Assembly (NCBI GenBank): GCA_022539475.1
Contig: VCMS01000228.1
Span: forward strand, 45,195 to 109,194
Direction: 5' to 3'
DNA: 64,000 nt
DNA from: Gracilaria domingensis
Taxonomy: Eukaryota; Rhodophyta; Florideophyceae; Gracilariales; Gracilariaceae
In this document: in pieces, positions 47,021-59,148 of the stretch
Layout: every line of letters begins with the position of its first letter
Position numbering within the stretch: the first letter of the stretch is position 1
Notes under the pieces: model-generated
The model's database searches: none
Seen by the model: the letters and a program-made list of their open reading frames with translations, nothing else
Told to the model about the DNA's origin: nothing
Position numbers and translations under genes: made by a program

Positions 47021-48744
47021 AAGTGCAAGGCTATGCTTGACATTGATGCCTGAACTCGGCGGGGATTGGGCAAGTGAAACAAAGAAGCTTCCTGCGTTTG
47101 AAGCTTTAATACATGTGTTTCTGCCAAGCACTGGTATACTAGACTCTTTCTTTGTTCTCTCTGGGTAGCGCCCGCATTGCGCTGCTTTCGCTTGTGCCTG
47201 AGACGAAGCAAGAGAGATCATGAAACTGCTTACTCATATGCTCTAACTAATAGTGTCGCATCATGTTTGTTAGAATAAACATCGGTGTACTCATTACTGC
47301 ATGTTCAGGCGACGTGCTGCATGATTAATGCAGCGAAAGAGCTGGTCCCAGACGAAGCAATGATACTACGAGCAGCTAATTCTGCGCATCTCCTATCTTC
47401 GCCCATTGCGGACTTCAGTGTTTTCTCTCGTTTTCGGGCGCTGTAGTTCAATTCCTACATACTGCTGAATGTTTCAGATCAAAGAAACGCTCTCTCACTA
47501 GGAAACTGAGCACTCTATCCAGCCACTTCGTAATAACTTCAGCCACAGTCATTCGACGACGATCCCGTCGAGGTGGTACGTGTAGACATACTAATCTTGA
47601 CCGGGTTTAGTATTCTATTGTGTATGCGTGTGCTGTTATGAAAAGCGTACGCTTTGCCTCGTGCGCATGTGGTTTGCTGAAGAGCCTGCGAACCCCCGCA
47701 GTCCAGTGGCTCTGTTGGACCTCCTCCATTCAGAGGGAGAGATTCAGGACAGAAACGATGCGGAAGAACTTGAGTAGCTTACGTGATCGTATCGTAAGAT
47801 GCGTTTTGCAGAGCGTAGCAGTTAGCACAAACTCATGCTCTCCATGGTCTCCGCAAGATCTCTCTCATCATTGCTTCCCGCCTCGAGACTGGCTGCTGGG
47901 CCAGCACGGTGCTGCTGGCCCAGCACAACGCGCCAGCACTGCTGGCAAAAGCGCCCGTGGGCACGGGTACTGGCGTCGCTTCAGGCTACTGGAAGCTGCG
48001 AAGCCGCAAAGTGCAGTCGACACGCAGGCCCAGACGGGGCAGCATTGTCCCGGATTCAACTTCAAAATTGGACAACGGCGGCGAGCGCTCGACGAGCAAA
48101 AAGCGCGTTCGCCGCTGGTGTGTGCTGCGCAACCGGCTTGAGAACTGGCGCGCGCTTTTGTTCAAAAACCGTGCAGCAGACGCGTTATGGCGCTTCCTTT
48201 AGCGCTTACCTACCGTCGCCCGTTTTGTCTTCGCGCCTCCCGTCGCTCGTCGACCCGCGCTACCCAACCGCGTCATCGTTTGGCTGCATAGCACTTGCGG
48301 CAGATTGCTTCGTCTTTGACTCTGGGCGCTACCACCCGAGGTGGTGGCCCTTTTCTGTACCGCTCCCCGGTTCCTTCGTCGCTCTTGTCAGCCTTTCTCT
48401 CCTCGTTCAAGCTTCCCTTCGTCATCGCGTTAACTTTTCACTGATATACTCCGTTTCATACCGCGAACATCTGGCCCTTGCTGCAACTTGTAACTAATTC
48501 AAACAGCTTTCTCCTAGTGTACATATATCCCACACATTCCTTGCAACCGTGTTCAACTTCTCGCTCTAACTTCGCATCGGATCTCTAACAGAGATTGGGG
48601 GCATCTTACTATTATTTCCTGAGTGAATCCTGTCAAGCCAAGCCAGCCCTCTGCACACTATTTTCGCCAACGCGTTGCGCTCAGACCGGGTTATTCACAT
48701 TCCCTTCGGTTGCTCCTAAGTCAGCTTGAGACCCTCAACACACC
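47021..48744. other. 1.7 kb upstream of RPB1, no gene seen
   Basis: Carries a third copy of the short AGAGCG..CTCTCTCACTA.GAAA repeat at about 47472-47505, and a perfect 13 bp hairpin at 47894-47906/47913-47925 (TGCTGGGCCAGCA). Frames of 100-220 codons between 47620 and 48500 are GC-driven and show no domain; one of them ends just after the hairpin region. The RPB1 promoter should be here. Confidence 0.4.
47894..47925. repeat. Perfect 13 bp-arm hairpin
   Basis: TGCTGGGCCAGCA (47894-47906) pairs exactly with 47913-47925 around a 6 nt loop. Confidence 0.8.
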
Positions 48745-51700
48745 ATGTATATGCCTGCATTTCCTTACTCGAGTGCTCCGGAGCGCAAGCTCAAAGCGGT
48801 TCAGTTCGGCATCCTGGGCCCTGAGGAAATTCGCCGAATGTCTGTTGCAGAGATCAAGCACGAAAAGACACACGAGAATGGTGTGCCCTTGGTGGAAGGA
48901 ACAGCCGACCGTCGCCTTGGAGCAAATGGGTCTCAGTATCCATGCCAGACATGCGGTTGTGTTGACAGGGTTTGCACTGGTCACTTTGGTCACGTAGAGC
49001 TGGCTAAGCCCATGTACAACATCGGTTTCATGAACACCACTCTCAAAATTCTCCGATGCGTATGTCACTATTGCTCAAGAATTCTATGTACAGATCGCGC
49101 TGTGGAGGATTTGCTCAAGATCATCAGGCCAACGACGAGAATGCGAGCTGCTATGCGAGCGACAAGCGGAACTAAGAAAGAGTGCACTGGCCCAGACGGT
49201 TGTGGTCATGAGCAGCCAAAGTATACTCGCGATGGATTCCGTATTCGTGCAGTGTTCTCGGAGACCACCGATGATTCAGTCGATCGTAGACAATTACTGC
49301 GGAGAGAACACATGCTATCTTTAAGCGAATCTCTGACAGAGACTGTGCTGCTCTTGGCCTGTCTCCACAATGGTCGCGTCCTGAATGGCTCATTCTCACG
49401 CTGCTGCCTGTTCCACCTCTAGCAGTGCGTCCCTCTGTAGCGCGAGGTGGTCTAAGGAATGAGGATGACCTTACTAACAAACTCGGAGATATTGTCAAGA
49501 ATAATAACGCCTTGAGAGTGTTAGAATCTACTGGAGCCGTAGCCCATACTATTCGGGAGCAAATCGATCTCGTACAATACCATGTTGCTACTTACATGAA
49601 CAACGAGATCCCTGGAGTTGTGACAGCGACTGTACGTGGAGGTAGTCGAGCTATAAAGAGTATAGGCCAACGCTTCAAGGGAAAGGAAGGTCGAGTGAGA
49701 GGAAACCTTATGGGGAAGCGTGTCGACTACAGCGCAAGAACCGTAATTACCCCAGACCCAAACCTTAAACTCCATGAGGTTGGTGTGCCTAGAACCATTG
49801 CCCAAAACCTCACTTATCCAGAACTGGTGACCACGTACAACATGGCAGAAATGCGGAAACTTGTCATGAACGGACCGAACGAATATCCCGGAGCGCATTC
49901 GGTCCAACGTGAAGACGGCAAGAAGGTTAGTCTAGCGTACCTCTCAGATCGGTCAATGGTTCGATTAGAAGTGGGCTTCAAAGTTATTCGTCATATCAAA
50001 GATGGAGACTATGTGTTGTTCAACCGTCAACCAAGTCTTCATAAAATGTCGATTATGGGGCACAGGATACGAGTTATGCCGTACTCAACTTTTCGTCTGA
50101 ACTTGTCTGTGACTTCTCCGTACAATGCCGATTTCGATGGAGACGAAATGAACCTGCACGTTCCACAGTCTCATCAGACCCGGGCGGAGGTTCAGGAGCT
50201 CATGCTTGTTCCGCATTGCATTGTGTCACCACAAGGTAATAAGCCGGTTATGGGTATTGTGCAAGATACACTTCTCGGATGCATGCTTTTCACGCAGAGG
50301 GACACTTTTATTGAGAGGGATTTCGTTATGAATCTGCTCATGCATGTTGGCGACTGGGATGGCGTAATACCAGAGCCCACAATATACAAGCCAAGGCCCC
50401 TTTGGACTGGGAAACAAATCTTTTCCTTGGTTTTGCCACCAGTAAACCTCGTGCGCTTTAACATAACCCATCCAGATGAAGAAAGCACGGACATCTCACC
50501 TGGAGACACAAAAGTGTATATTTCTAGGGGTGAACTTATCTGTGGGATTGTGGATAAGAAGACTGTTGGTACGTCTGCGAATGGACTGATTCATGTCACC
50601 TGGAAAGAGTTTGGTCCAAAGGTAACCGATACGATGATCTCGCAAATCCAGGTTTTAGTAAACCACTATGTGCTGCATAGAGGTCAGTCCATTGGAATCG
50701 GTGATACGATTGCTGATGAAAACACCATGCGGAATGTCATCCAAACAATTCAGAATGCTAAGGACGACGTAAAAGACCTTGTTCGAAAAGCCCAAGAAAA
50801 GGAATTAACTTTGCTCCCAGGAAAGAGCATGATGGAGTCATTTGAAACTGAGGTCAATAAAGTGCTAAATGGTGCCCGTGACAAGTCAGGATCCTCTGCT
50901 CAGGACTCTCTCCTAAAATCTAACAACATCAAACGAATGGTGAGCGCTGGATCAAAAGGTTCTTTTATTAACATCTCACAAATTTGTGCATGTGTAGGTC
51001 AGCAGAACGTAGAGGGAAAACGGATAGCCTATGGATTTTCCCGAAGAACACTTCCTCACTTTGTGCTAGATGATCTCGGTCCTGAGAGCCGTGGCTTCGT
51101 CGAGAATTCGTATTTGCGGGGCCTCACTCCCTCCGAATTTTTCTTTCATGCGATGGGAGGTCGTGAAGGTCTGATTGATACTGCGGTGAAGACTGCTGAG
51201 ACTGGGTACATTCAGCGCAGACTGATCAAAGCCATGGAAGACATCATGGTTCGATATGATGGGACTGTGCGGAACTCTTGTAACCACATCATAGAGTTTC
51301 TATACGGAGAAGACGGGATGGATGCAACCTATCTCGAGGACCAGAACCTTCGGACATGTAAGATGTCTGATAAGAAGCTGGAGAAAGAGTTTTGGTTGGA
51401 CCCTACTGATTCATCTTTTGGTCGCGACGAGCGAGGGCGCCCTTATCTTAATGATGATACGTGTGACAGAATTAGACAAGATGCCCAAATGCATATTATG
51501 CTCACAGAAGAATTTGAACAGATTAAGCGTGATCGTCGAATACTTCGGGAAGAGATCATCAAGGTCGGCGATCCCAAGCGTCCGCTTGCAGTCAATGTGG
51601 ATCGTGTGATATGGAATGCCAAGCTCCTCCATGGAATCCGTCCAGATTCGCTTTCTACTCTTACTCCAGATCAAATTAGAAAGGGAGTTCGCATGCTGCT

Positions 51701-54251
51701 GAAAAGAACTCGGGTTTTGGTATTAGGTGACGAGTCCGCCTTAGAAGATGCGGCTTTTCAATACAGCCAGGAAGGTGGAAATCCCAATGTACTCGAAGGC
51801 GATGCTGGCATAGTCGACCCCTTGGCCAAGGAAGCGCAAGACAATGCCACTTTGCTCTTCCAAATTCACATTCGTGCAATGCTTGCAAGCAAAAAGCTTA
51901 TAGTGGAACATCGCCTTAACGATGAGGCATTTTTGTGGATCCTCGGAGAGATTGAGAGTCGTTTCATGACTAGTCGTGTTGCTCCCGGAGAGAACATTGG
52001 GGCAATTGCCGCACAGTCGATCGGGGAACCTGCGACGCAGATGACTCTGAACACTTTCCACTATGCCGGAGTTTCAGCTAAGAATGTGACATTAGGAGTT
52101 CCAAGGCTGAAAGAGATTATCAATGTTTCGAAAAACACCAAGACTCCTTCACTTACTGTATATTTGAAAGATGGCCTCGATAGGGATAACTCGAAGAGAG
52201 TCCAAGCTTCTTTGCAACACACAAGATTGGAGGATGTAGCGCAATGTTCAGAGATTTATTTCGACCCTGATTCCCAAACAACTGTGGTTGAAGAAGATCG
52301 AGAGATGGTGGACTCATACTTCGAAATTGAAGATGCGCCCTCAGGTGTGTCTCCCTGGCTCTTGCGCATTACTTTGGACAAGGACATGCTACAGGATCGT
52401 GAAATCAGTATGGATCTTGTTGAAAACTCAATTCATGATGCGTTTGGTAACGACGTTCATATCATCAGGTCCCAGGACAATGACGAGAAGATGGTGTTGA
52501 GATTGCGGCTCCAGGATGAAACAACACAAGAGAAATACGGGGATCCGCAGACGGGCGGTGATGCAATGGAGGATGATGAACCGTATGATGACGATGACTC
52601 GGTATTCCTCAGACGTTTGGAAGGGAATCTACTTCAGCAGATGAACCTTGGAGGAATTTCTGGAATCCGAAAAGTGTTTATGCGCAAGTCTCGTCAGACA
52701 TATGTGGATAAATTAACTGGGACGTTTAAAAATAAGGAAGAATGGGTTCTTGATACTGATGGAGTGAATTTGTTGGCGGTGATGGCTCATGAAGATGTTG
52801 ATCACACTCGTACCTTATCAAACGATATTGTTGAAATCTTTGAAGTTTTGGGCATTGAAGCCGTACGAGAAGCATTGCTCAATGAGATTCGTGGGGTCAT
52901 CTCCTTCGATGGTGCTTATGTGAACTACAGACATTTGTCAATTCTTGTGGACGTCATGACATACAGAGGCCACCTTATGGCCATTACTCGCCATGGCATA
53001 AATCGAGTTGACACTGGACCTCTCATGAAATGCTCATTCGAAGAGACGACAGACATTTTATTGGAAGCAGCAACTCATGGTATAGGTGATCATCTGCAAG
53101 GTGTTACTGAAAATATAATGCTTGGTCAAATGGCACCGATTGGAACAGGATACTTTAAGTTGATGCTCAACGAGAAAATGTTACAGGACGCTATTGAGCC
53201 TGAAAAAGTGGGTACTGCGTTTGCGCCGTCGCCCATGATAACAGATGGATATGAAGCAGGAAGATGGACTCCAGCTCGTGTGGACGCTACGCCTGGTCGA
53301 AGGAGGGGTGCGGATATTCGGGCAACACCTGGAAATGCATACTCACCTGCGGCGTGGAGTACTCCCAGCAGAGTGGGGTCTGTGAGAGGTGGTTCCCCGC
53401 TAATGTCGCACATGTCTCCCTCTGCAGATGATGCACAATTTTCGCCGGTCGCATCACCTAAAGGACCTGGATTTGGCAGTGGAGCTACTCCCTTACAATC
53501 TCCAGGAAGAGACTATGTTACCCCGGTAAGTCCTGGTGGAGTTGGAGGTGCCAGCCCTTATGCCACAAGCCCAGCGTACGCTGCGAGCCCGGCTTACGCG
53601 GCGAGTCCGGCTTATGCTGCAAGTCCGGCCTATTCGGCAGCAAGTCCTGCGTACATGGCTAGTCCTGCGGCTGCCAGTCCTGGGAGGGCGGCTAGTCCGT
53701 ATGCGGGAGGTAATCATTCGTCCTTTGTTCCCTCTAGCCCTGGCTACAGCTTGAAATCACCGGCGGCAGGTCTTTCAGGTGTTCCTCAATCCCCAGGTTT
53801 GGTTGCCAAGTACTCACCGACAAGCCCTGGATTTAGCCCGACTAGCCCCGCCTACAGCCCCAGTGCTGCTCGAGCTGCAGGTGGTGGCGGCTCTGGCGGC
53901 GCCGCATATTCGCCAACAAGTCCAGGTTACAACTCTACTGCAGCTTCACCGGCTGCTGGATACGGAGGTGGTGGTGGCCTGAACTACAGCCCTGGCACGC
54001 CAAGAGCGTACAGTCCTGGATCTCCAGCGTTTAGTCCTAGCTCTCCTGCTGCTCAGGGGTATTCGCCCTCCACGCCTGGCTTCATGCCGCAAGGGGCCAC
54101 AGGACATGGTCGTGGGGCTGCTGGTTATCAGCCGGGGAATGCGGCGTCCCCAAGCTCTCCGCAATACTCGCCTTCCTCCCCGCAGTACTCACCACGCGCT
54201 CCGTCGCCAAGAGGGCATTCTCCTCAGGACGAAGGAGCTCAAGATCAGTAA
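48745..54251 (+). CDS. RPB1: RNA polymerase II largest subunit, degenerate CTD, one frame break
   Basis: Catalytic subunit of Pol II. The zinc-binding N-terminus CQTCGCVDRVCTGHFGHVEL and CHYCSRILC is intact. The frame read from 48745 is coding to SETTDDSVDR near 49288. The protein then continues one base out of register (ITAERTHAIFKRISDRDC...) from about 49290 and runs to 54251, so one base seems missing in about 49288-49300. After this come LPVPPLAVRPSV, KGKEGRVRGNLMGKRVDYSA, the catalytic NADFDGDEMN, the bridge/trigger region (TFHYAGVSAKNVTLGVPRLK), and the C-terminal CTD. Only two YSPTSP heptads (plus one FSPTSP) are canonical; the rest are YAASPA-type, Gly-rich or YSPSSPQ/YSPGTPR variants. 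The frame break in an essential gene suggests a consensus error. Confidence 0.93.
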
Positions 54252-55008
54252 TAATTTCGTTTAAAACCGTTGCCGTTCTTATTGTGCAAGTAAAGTACTG
54301 AGGTCTTTTTGAGTGTTGTGATCAAAACCAGGGAAGAATAGCTTCCTGGGCTGTAGAATAACCGTCGCAGCACTGAAGATTGTCAGCATCATGACCACCC
54401 AGCCAGGGCGACAGTGCCCACTGCCGTGGGCTTGCGAAGCGCTCCTTTGCAGCCCGCTGGGTAAGTCCTGAATTGATCCCCCTCGAATGCGCGGGTGAAG
54501 CCCCCTCTTGTATCGGCAAGACAATGGTGAGTGCCGTTCAAAGTTTTGATGCAGGAGTGCGTGCCAAAAAAAAAATGGTGTCACCATATCTGCATGGTGC
54601 CACTGTGGCGCCGCGCAGATATGTTTGAACTTCAAACTTTGAAGAATCAACGGTCCTATGATAGAAGTACTCAGGGTTGTTGCGCGCTCAAATGAGGTGC
54701 AAAAAGGGCACCCAGGATCGAATTCAAATGCGGACACGGAGGCCGGTTCACGACACTACAAGACACCTGACAGGCTGCATGCATCACGACGAAGTTCAGC
54801 CGCATACAAATGCTCTTTTACACATTAGCTCACGGGTATTGCAAGATGAGAACACACAACGGCCTTGCACAGACTACAGACACGGTAATGACTTATTGAA
54901 AAACAACTATTTACTATTATGTGTTGCGGTGCTTACTAGTGAGTAATTAGATTAAGCTTAGCAAGGACAGAGTAGCGGGTACAGGGTTGAGAGAGTTAAA
55001 CGAAAAAC
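54252..55008. other. Intergenic, no gene seen
   Basis: Convergent 3' flanks of RPB1 and the cyclin. No recognisable gene; there is an A-run near 54566. Confidence 0.35.
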
Positions 55009-55956
55009 TCACTTGACTCCCAGCGAAGCGCGTGACCTCCGTCGGTATGAGCTTTCCGGAGACATCGGAGAATGATAGAACCTCGAATGAGTCTTAGAGC
55101 TGCGTTGTCTGCCGAAAGTTCTCTGCGAAAACGAGAGCCTCTTCGTGTGCGAGTGTGCATACATAGCTTCGTCCGGAACAGAAGCCAGGGAGGAGTTTCT
55201 CGAGAGCGAAGTCTCGACACAGCTGGCGGGCATAACTGGGACTGCAGACGAGGTCGGAAGGGAGATGGAGGCAGACGTCACTTCAGAGGGCTCCTCACCG
55301 GGGAGCAGCTCAAATGGGATAGAGTGCATCTCGGGGTCCAAGAGCGCCTCGTGGGCCTGGGCGACGAGGTCGGTGACGACGGGCAAGGATGCATTGGCGT
55401 CCATGACCTTGAGGCCCGAGACGAGGTTGGCCTCTATCTCAGCAAATGCCGCGGCCGGGATGTTTAACCGGAAGTCGAGAATGTGAAGCATCTGCATCTC
55501 AAGGTTGGAAAGCTCCTTGTGAGGCAAGCCGCCAACCTTTGAGTAGTACACCAGATTGTACGACAGGTCGTCAAAATACTTGGACGCCAGCACAATGGCA
55601 GTGATGAACAGACGATGCACGCTGAGCGAGGTGAGGGCGAGCTTCGGGTCCTTGTCGATGGCGCGCATGATGTAGTGGTACGCAGCGACAAGACAGGCCT
55701 CAGAGCAGAAGGCGTACTTGGACACGCGGGCGATGTACTCAGCCACAGAAATGGAGGGCGCTTCGAGGGCGTGGAAGACGGTCATTTCGTCGAATGGCGG
55801 CTCGGGCAGTTGATCGTTGACGGAAACGTGGGCTTGAATAGTAGCCGAAAGAATGGAGACCAGTGCAGAGCGAGAGGTGATCAGCGTGAAGTTGATGGGC
55901 GACGCGGCGGCGGTGGACTCGACTGCCGAGGGCGACTGGACAGTGTGTGCCGTCAT
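55009..55956 (-). CDS. PHO80-like (U/P-type) cyclin
   Basis: 315 residues from Met 55956 (MTAHTVQSPSAVES). The cyclin box (about 55-175) shows FHALEAPSISVAEYIARVSK, the diagnostic AYHYIMRAID and VHRLFITAIVLASKYFDD, then NLVYYSKVGGLPHKELSNLE and MQMLHILDFRLNI. This pattern (YI.R..KY...S......A..Y, LN.LE..FL..L.F.L) marks PHO80/CYCU-type cyclins, which partner PHO85/CDKA-like kinases in phosphate signalling or cell cycle. The tail of ~120 residues is Ser/Arg-rich with many SP sites. A further upstream in-frame Met is within GC-rich leader sequence and was not used. Confidence 0.9.
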   Translation of the reverse strand: MTAHTVQSPSAVESTAAASPINFTLITSRSALVSILSATIQAHVSVNDQLPEPPFDEMTVFHALEAPSISVAEYIARVSKYAFCSEACLVAAYHYIMRAIDKDPKLALTSLSVHRLFITAIVLASKYFDDLSYNLVYYSKVGGLPHKELSNLEMQMLHILDFRLNIPAAAFAEIEANLVSGLKVMDANASLPVVTDLVAQAHEALLDPEMHSIPFELLPGEEPSEVTSASISLPTSSAVPVMPASCVETSLSRNSSLASVPDEAMYAHSHTKRLSFSQRTFGRQRSSKTHSRFYHSPMSPESSYRRRSRASLGVK

Positions 55957-57280
55957 GGTGGGTAGAAGCAAAGGGAGGTGAAGAGCGTAAAGAAAGGTTG
56001 GCAACGTATCTTGGGCAAGAATGCGGGGGAAAGGCGAGAAAGCAAAGATCTGGACGAAGTCGACGAGCGGGACGCAGTTCGAGCGCGAAAAGCAGAAACG
56101 AGGATGAAGGGGAGGAAGCAATATATATACGGCGCGAAATCACGCGGCGTGCAAAGCGTGCGGCGAACGACGACGGACGAGGCTCGCGGCGCGCGTTAAA
56201 GACGCACGGCAGCCGCGTTTCAAAAGTGTGCGCGCATGGCACACCGTCACGGCAGAGAGCACCGCGCGTGACGGGAGCCACTCGTGCTCGTCGGCGCCTC
56301 CACGCACCTCTGGCGGCGCGCCATTGGCGCGCAACAAACGGCGCGACAAACGTCGCCCACCCATCGCGGCGTGGGCGGCGGGCGCGAAAACGCACGCCGC
56401 CTCTCGCCCGTCACGCGGCGTTTCAGCGCGCGCGCCTTTGGCGCGCGGCGGCGGGGCAGATGCGACGCGCCGCGGGCGAGGCGCCCTTCCTTCCGCGGCG
56501 GCGGGTCGCGCGCGACGTTTGGCCGCGCGCCGCCCGGGGGCCGCTCCCTTGCGCGCGATATTTTGCGCGCTGGACGACGTGGGCGGCCGCGCGCTGGCTG
56601 AGCGCCGCGCTGCCGCGCGCGCGCGCTGTCGGCCGCCGCGTGCTGCCCGCGCGACACTTGGCGCGCGGCGCGCCATCTGTGCCTCGCTGCGTCGGGCGGC
56701 TCCGCCGATGCGCGCGACGGCGCCGCCAATGGCGCGCGACCACCAAGATATTTGGCGGCAGCTTCCGCCGTGGCGCGACGCCGCTTGTTGTACGGAACTT
56801 GTGCAAAGGCTTATTCGAAGCTTAAAATCTTTTTCTGCCGGCCAAGCCCTTCCGCCCTGCGCTTTCGCGCGCGTGCGCGCTTGTAAGCGTCACGCTCCCC
56901 CCTTCGACGTGGCGATATTTTTGGCGCTCGCTGCCGCGACGAGCTCATTTCGGCGGAGAAGCACGACATATCGAGGGTTAAGGGTTACACCTTTCATACA
57001 GCTTTGTTCTCCCTCGCAATGCGCGCAGTATGTCATACTTGACCCTTCTTCCTGGCGTGCTTTTAGTGTATGCGCTTCGATCTCCCTGCCCGCTGAGTTG
57101 CATGTCAGCCTCTTATTGTGTATCACAAAGTCGTATCCCTTTATGTGGCTGTTCCTTTGTAATAACCCTGTTCGTCAATATCGTCCCGTAATTCTTAGAT
57201 ATCTTCCTGCTTCAACCCCCTGGGTCCCTTTCCTTTGTTGCTGCGCTTCAGATCTTTTTCGTTGTGGCTGATACAGCTCA
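55957..57280. promoter_or_regulatory. GC-rich upstream region of the cyclin gene
   Basis: The block 56140-56900 is dense in GCGCGC and contains several E2F-like motifs: TTTGGCGCGC at 56437-56446, TTTGGCGG at 56751-56758 and TTTTTGGCGC at 56918-56927. Numerous GGCGCGCC steps also occur. Frames across it are Arg/Ala artefacts. No gene is seen on the right side of the block up to 57280, so it may serve only the cyclin or an unrecognised transcript. Confidence 0.45.
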
Positions 57281-59148
57281 CTACCTGCTTGTTTTTTTTT
57301 GTTGCTGCGCTGTCGCGTCGTCCCTTCTTAGTATCTTAGATCGTTGAGATGCTGCCGAGGCACGCAGTCTGCGTTGCGCCCTTGTTGAGTGGAAGCAAAT
57401 TAAGCCCACTCTCCACCACAGCTCCTTTGTGACAAACAGCAGTCAGATTCATACCATTGTTATTCAAAAACCATTAGTCTTCCTGATTCTTCCCGTTTAT
57501 TCATCAGCCTCTCCTTCTGTTCTGTTTCGCACACTGACTCCAACAAGCCGTACTACTATTAGCAATGAAAGGCTAACCGCCATATCTACGCCTGGCACAC
57601 CCCATGGCTCAATTGGCTGCATTGCACTCATCATCGCCGATGATTCTCCCCATCCCCCCTCCCCCCCGGGGCCGAGTAACGAATCGATTCAAGCGTGATG
57701 GACACAGACAGCGCCATCATCGCCTGACACAGCCGATTTGTAGAAAAGCGCGTGGTGCTAATTGCGTGACGTATTCAAAAAGCACCGCGTCTGTTTAGTC
57801 CTTTTCCACATGGCTTTATCCCTCTTTGAGCCTTTGTCCCTCGTTGAGTCTTCGATTCGGCTTTTTGAAAATATCTTTACTCCTGCATTACGCCTCTGAA
57901 GACATCGTAGTACGACTTCAGCTTATTCCCCTTTTCAGACATATCCTCACCCAACCATTACGTCTTTTTGTTCTACAACAATTTACCTCTGACACATGTG
58001 CTTACCGTTTCAAGTAAACTTTTTTTGCTCCATTGTGAGTCACACGACTCGTTTAAAAATGGTCTGCCCGCGTCTTCGACAGACATGCTTTACATTTGCC
58101 TTGAACTGCTATCGTGTTTCTTACGTTTGTATTCTACTAATAGACAACTACTAACGGCAAATCAAACAACTTGCGGACAAGATCATCTTCTTATGATATT
58201 ACCCCATCGCCAGACCCACTTTCCAGACGACAGCCATTGTTCAAACAAACTTTTGTACCCGCCTGACACTACTTCAGCGCGCCTTTTTCCTCTCGTTGTT
58301 GTAGCTTGGAACACATTACTGTCGCTTTGAAAACAAAACCTGTAAACCGCACATAAACATTGTGCGATCCAAACTGCAATGTGCTCCTGCTCTTTTCGAC
58401 TGGAACGTGGTCACTCAGGAGGCGTCGTCACTTGAGCAACACATAATCGCTCGCACAAACCTTGTTGCACTCGCACGTCACGACCGCGTCTCACGACTGT
58501 GTCCATGATCCGAAAATATGCTATTCCCACTTGGAACGTTCATCATGGCGCTCACTGCCACGAGACACTATCTATGCGCTTGCAAATACTGTGCTCTTGT
58601 TAATGCGTTGACGAAGGCACACTTGGGACTCCCCAAGTTGGGAGACAACCCTCAACGTTAAAGAGCAGATGAAACTGGTTCAGGTACAAACTTGAAAACA
58701 TTGCGAATTTGGTATTTGCAGTCTAGTGTTCAGCGTTTTTTGGCGGCAAACCAAGGACAACATATCTACTGCTTGTAGATACTTGGTCTACTCGATCCCC
58801 GAAACAAAGAAGTAACAAGGCTTGGCCGTTTAGGAAGAGAATGACCCCGAGCTTGACAGTGTTTTGCTCTACGGGTCAAACTCCAAAACCGTTTATCTCC
58901 TTGTCAGCAGCTTCCCTGCCTGTTCCAGCCATTCACCCCAACGTTACACCCTCGGAGCAATAGATATGCCAATCGCAAGGGACATTCACATTAGCGTTTG
59001 CTGTTCTCCTGGCGTGCGTGCATAAACATTTTTACGAAATTGTGGTCTGCATATCGTACCTTCCTTCGTTTTCTTGCTGATCACAAGCGTTAAAGCATTG
59101 ACTTCAAACCTCTTGAGTTTCTCCTCTATCCATACACTCTTCAACACG
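57281..59148. other. About 1.9 kb without recognisable genes
   Basis: Pyrimidine-rich and T-rich stretches with only weak frames. No family, RNA gene or repeat was recognised. The right end should hold the NAA50 promoter. Confidence 0.35.

Noticed and set aside
47445..47475. tRNA T-arm-like GTAGTTCAATTCCTAC
   Set aside because: No matching acceptor, D or anticodon arms around it; not a tRNA.
47620..48497. Overlapping frames upstream of RPB1
   Set aside because: No domain, GC-driven, and they cross a hairpin; likely leader or promoter DNA.
49277..49289. An 11 nt intron (GTCGATCGTAG) repairing the RPB1 frame
   Set aside because: Far below the size of any spliceosomal intron; a one-base deletion explains the data better.
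49280..49305. Programmed ribosomal frameshifting in RPB1
   Set aside because: No slippery heptamer or downstream structure is apparent, and no RPB1 is known to use it.
55947..57271. Frames of about 290-350 codons upstream of the cyclin
   Set aside because: Arg/Ala-rich composition, no domain, and they lie in a GCGC-dense block.
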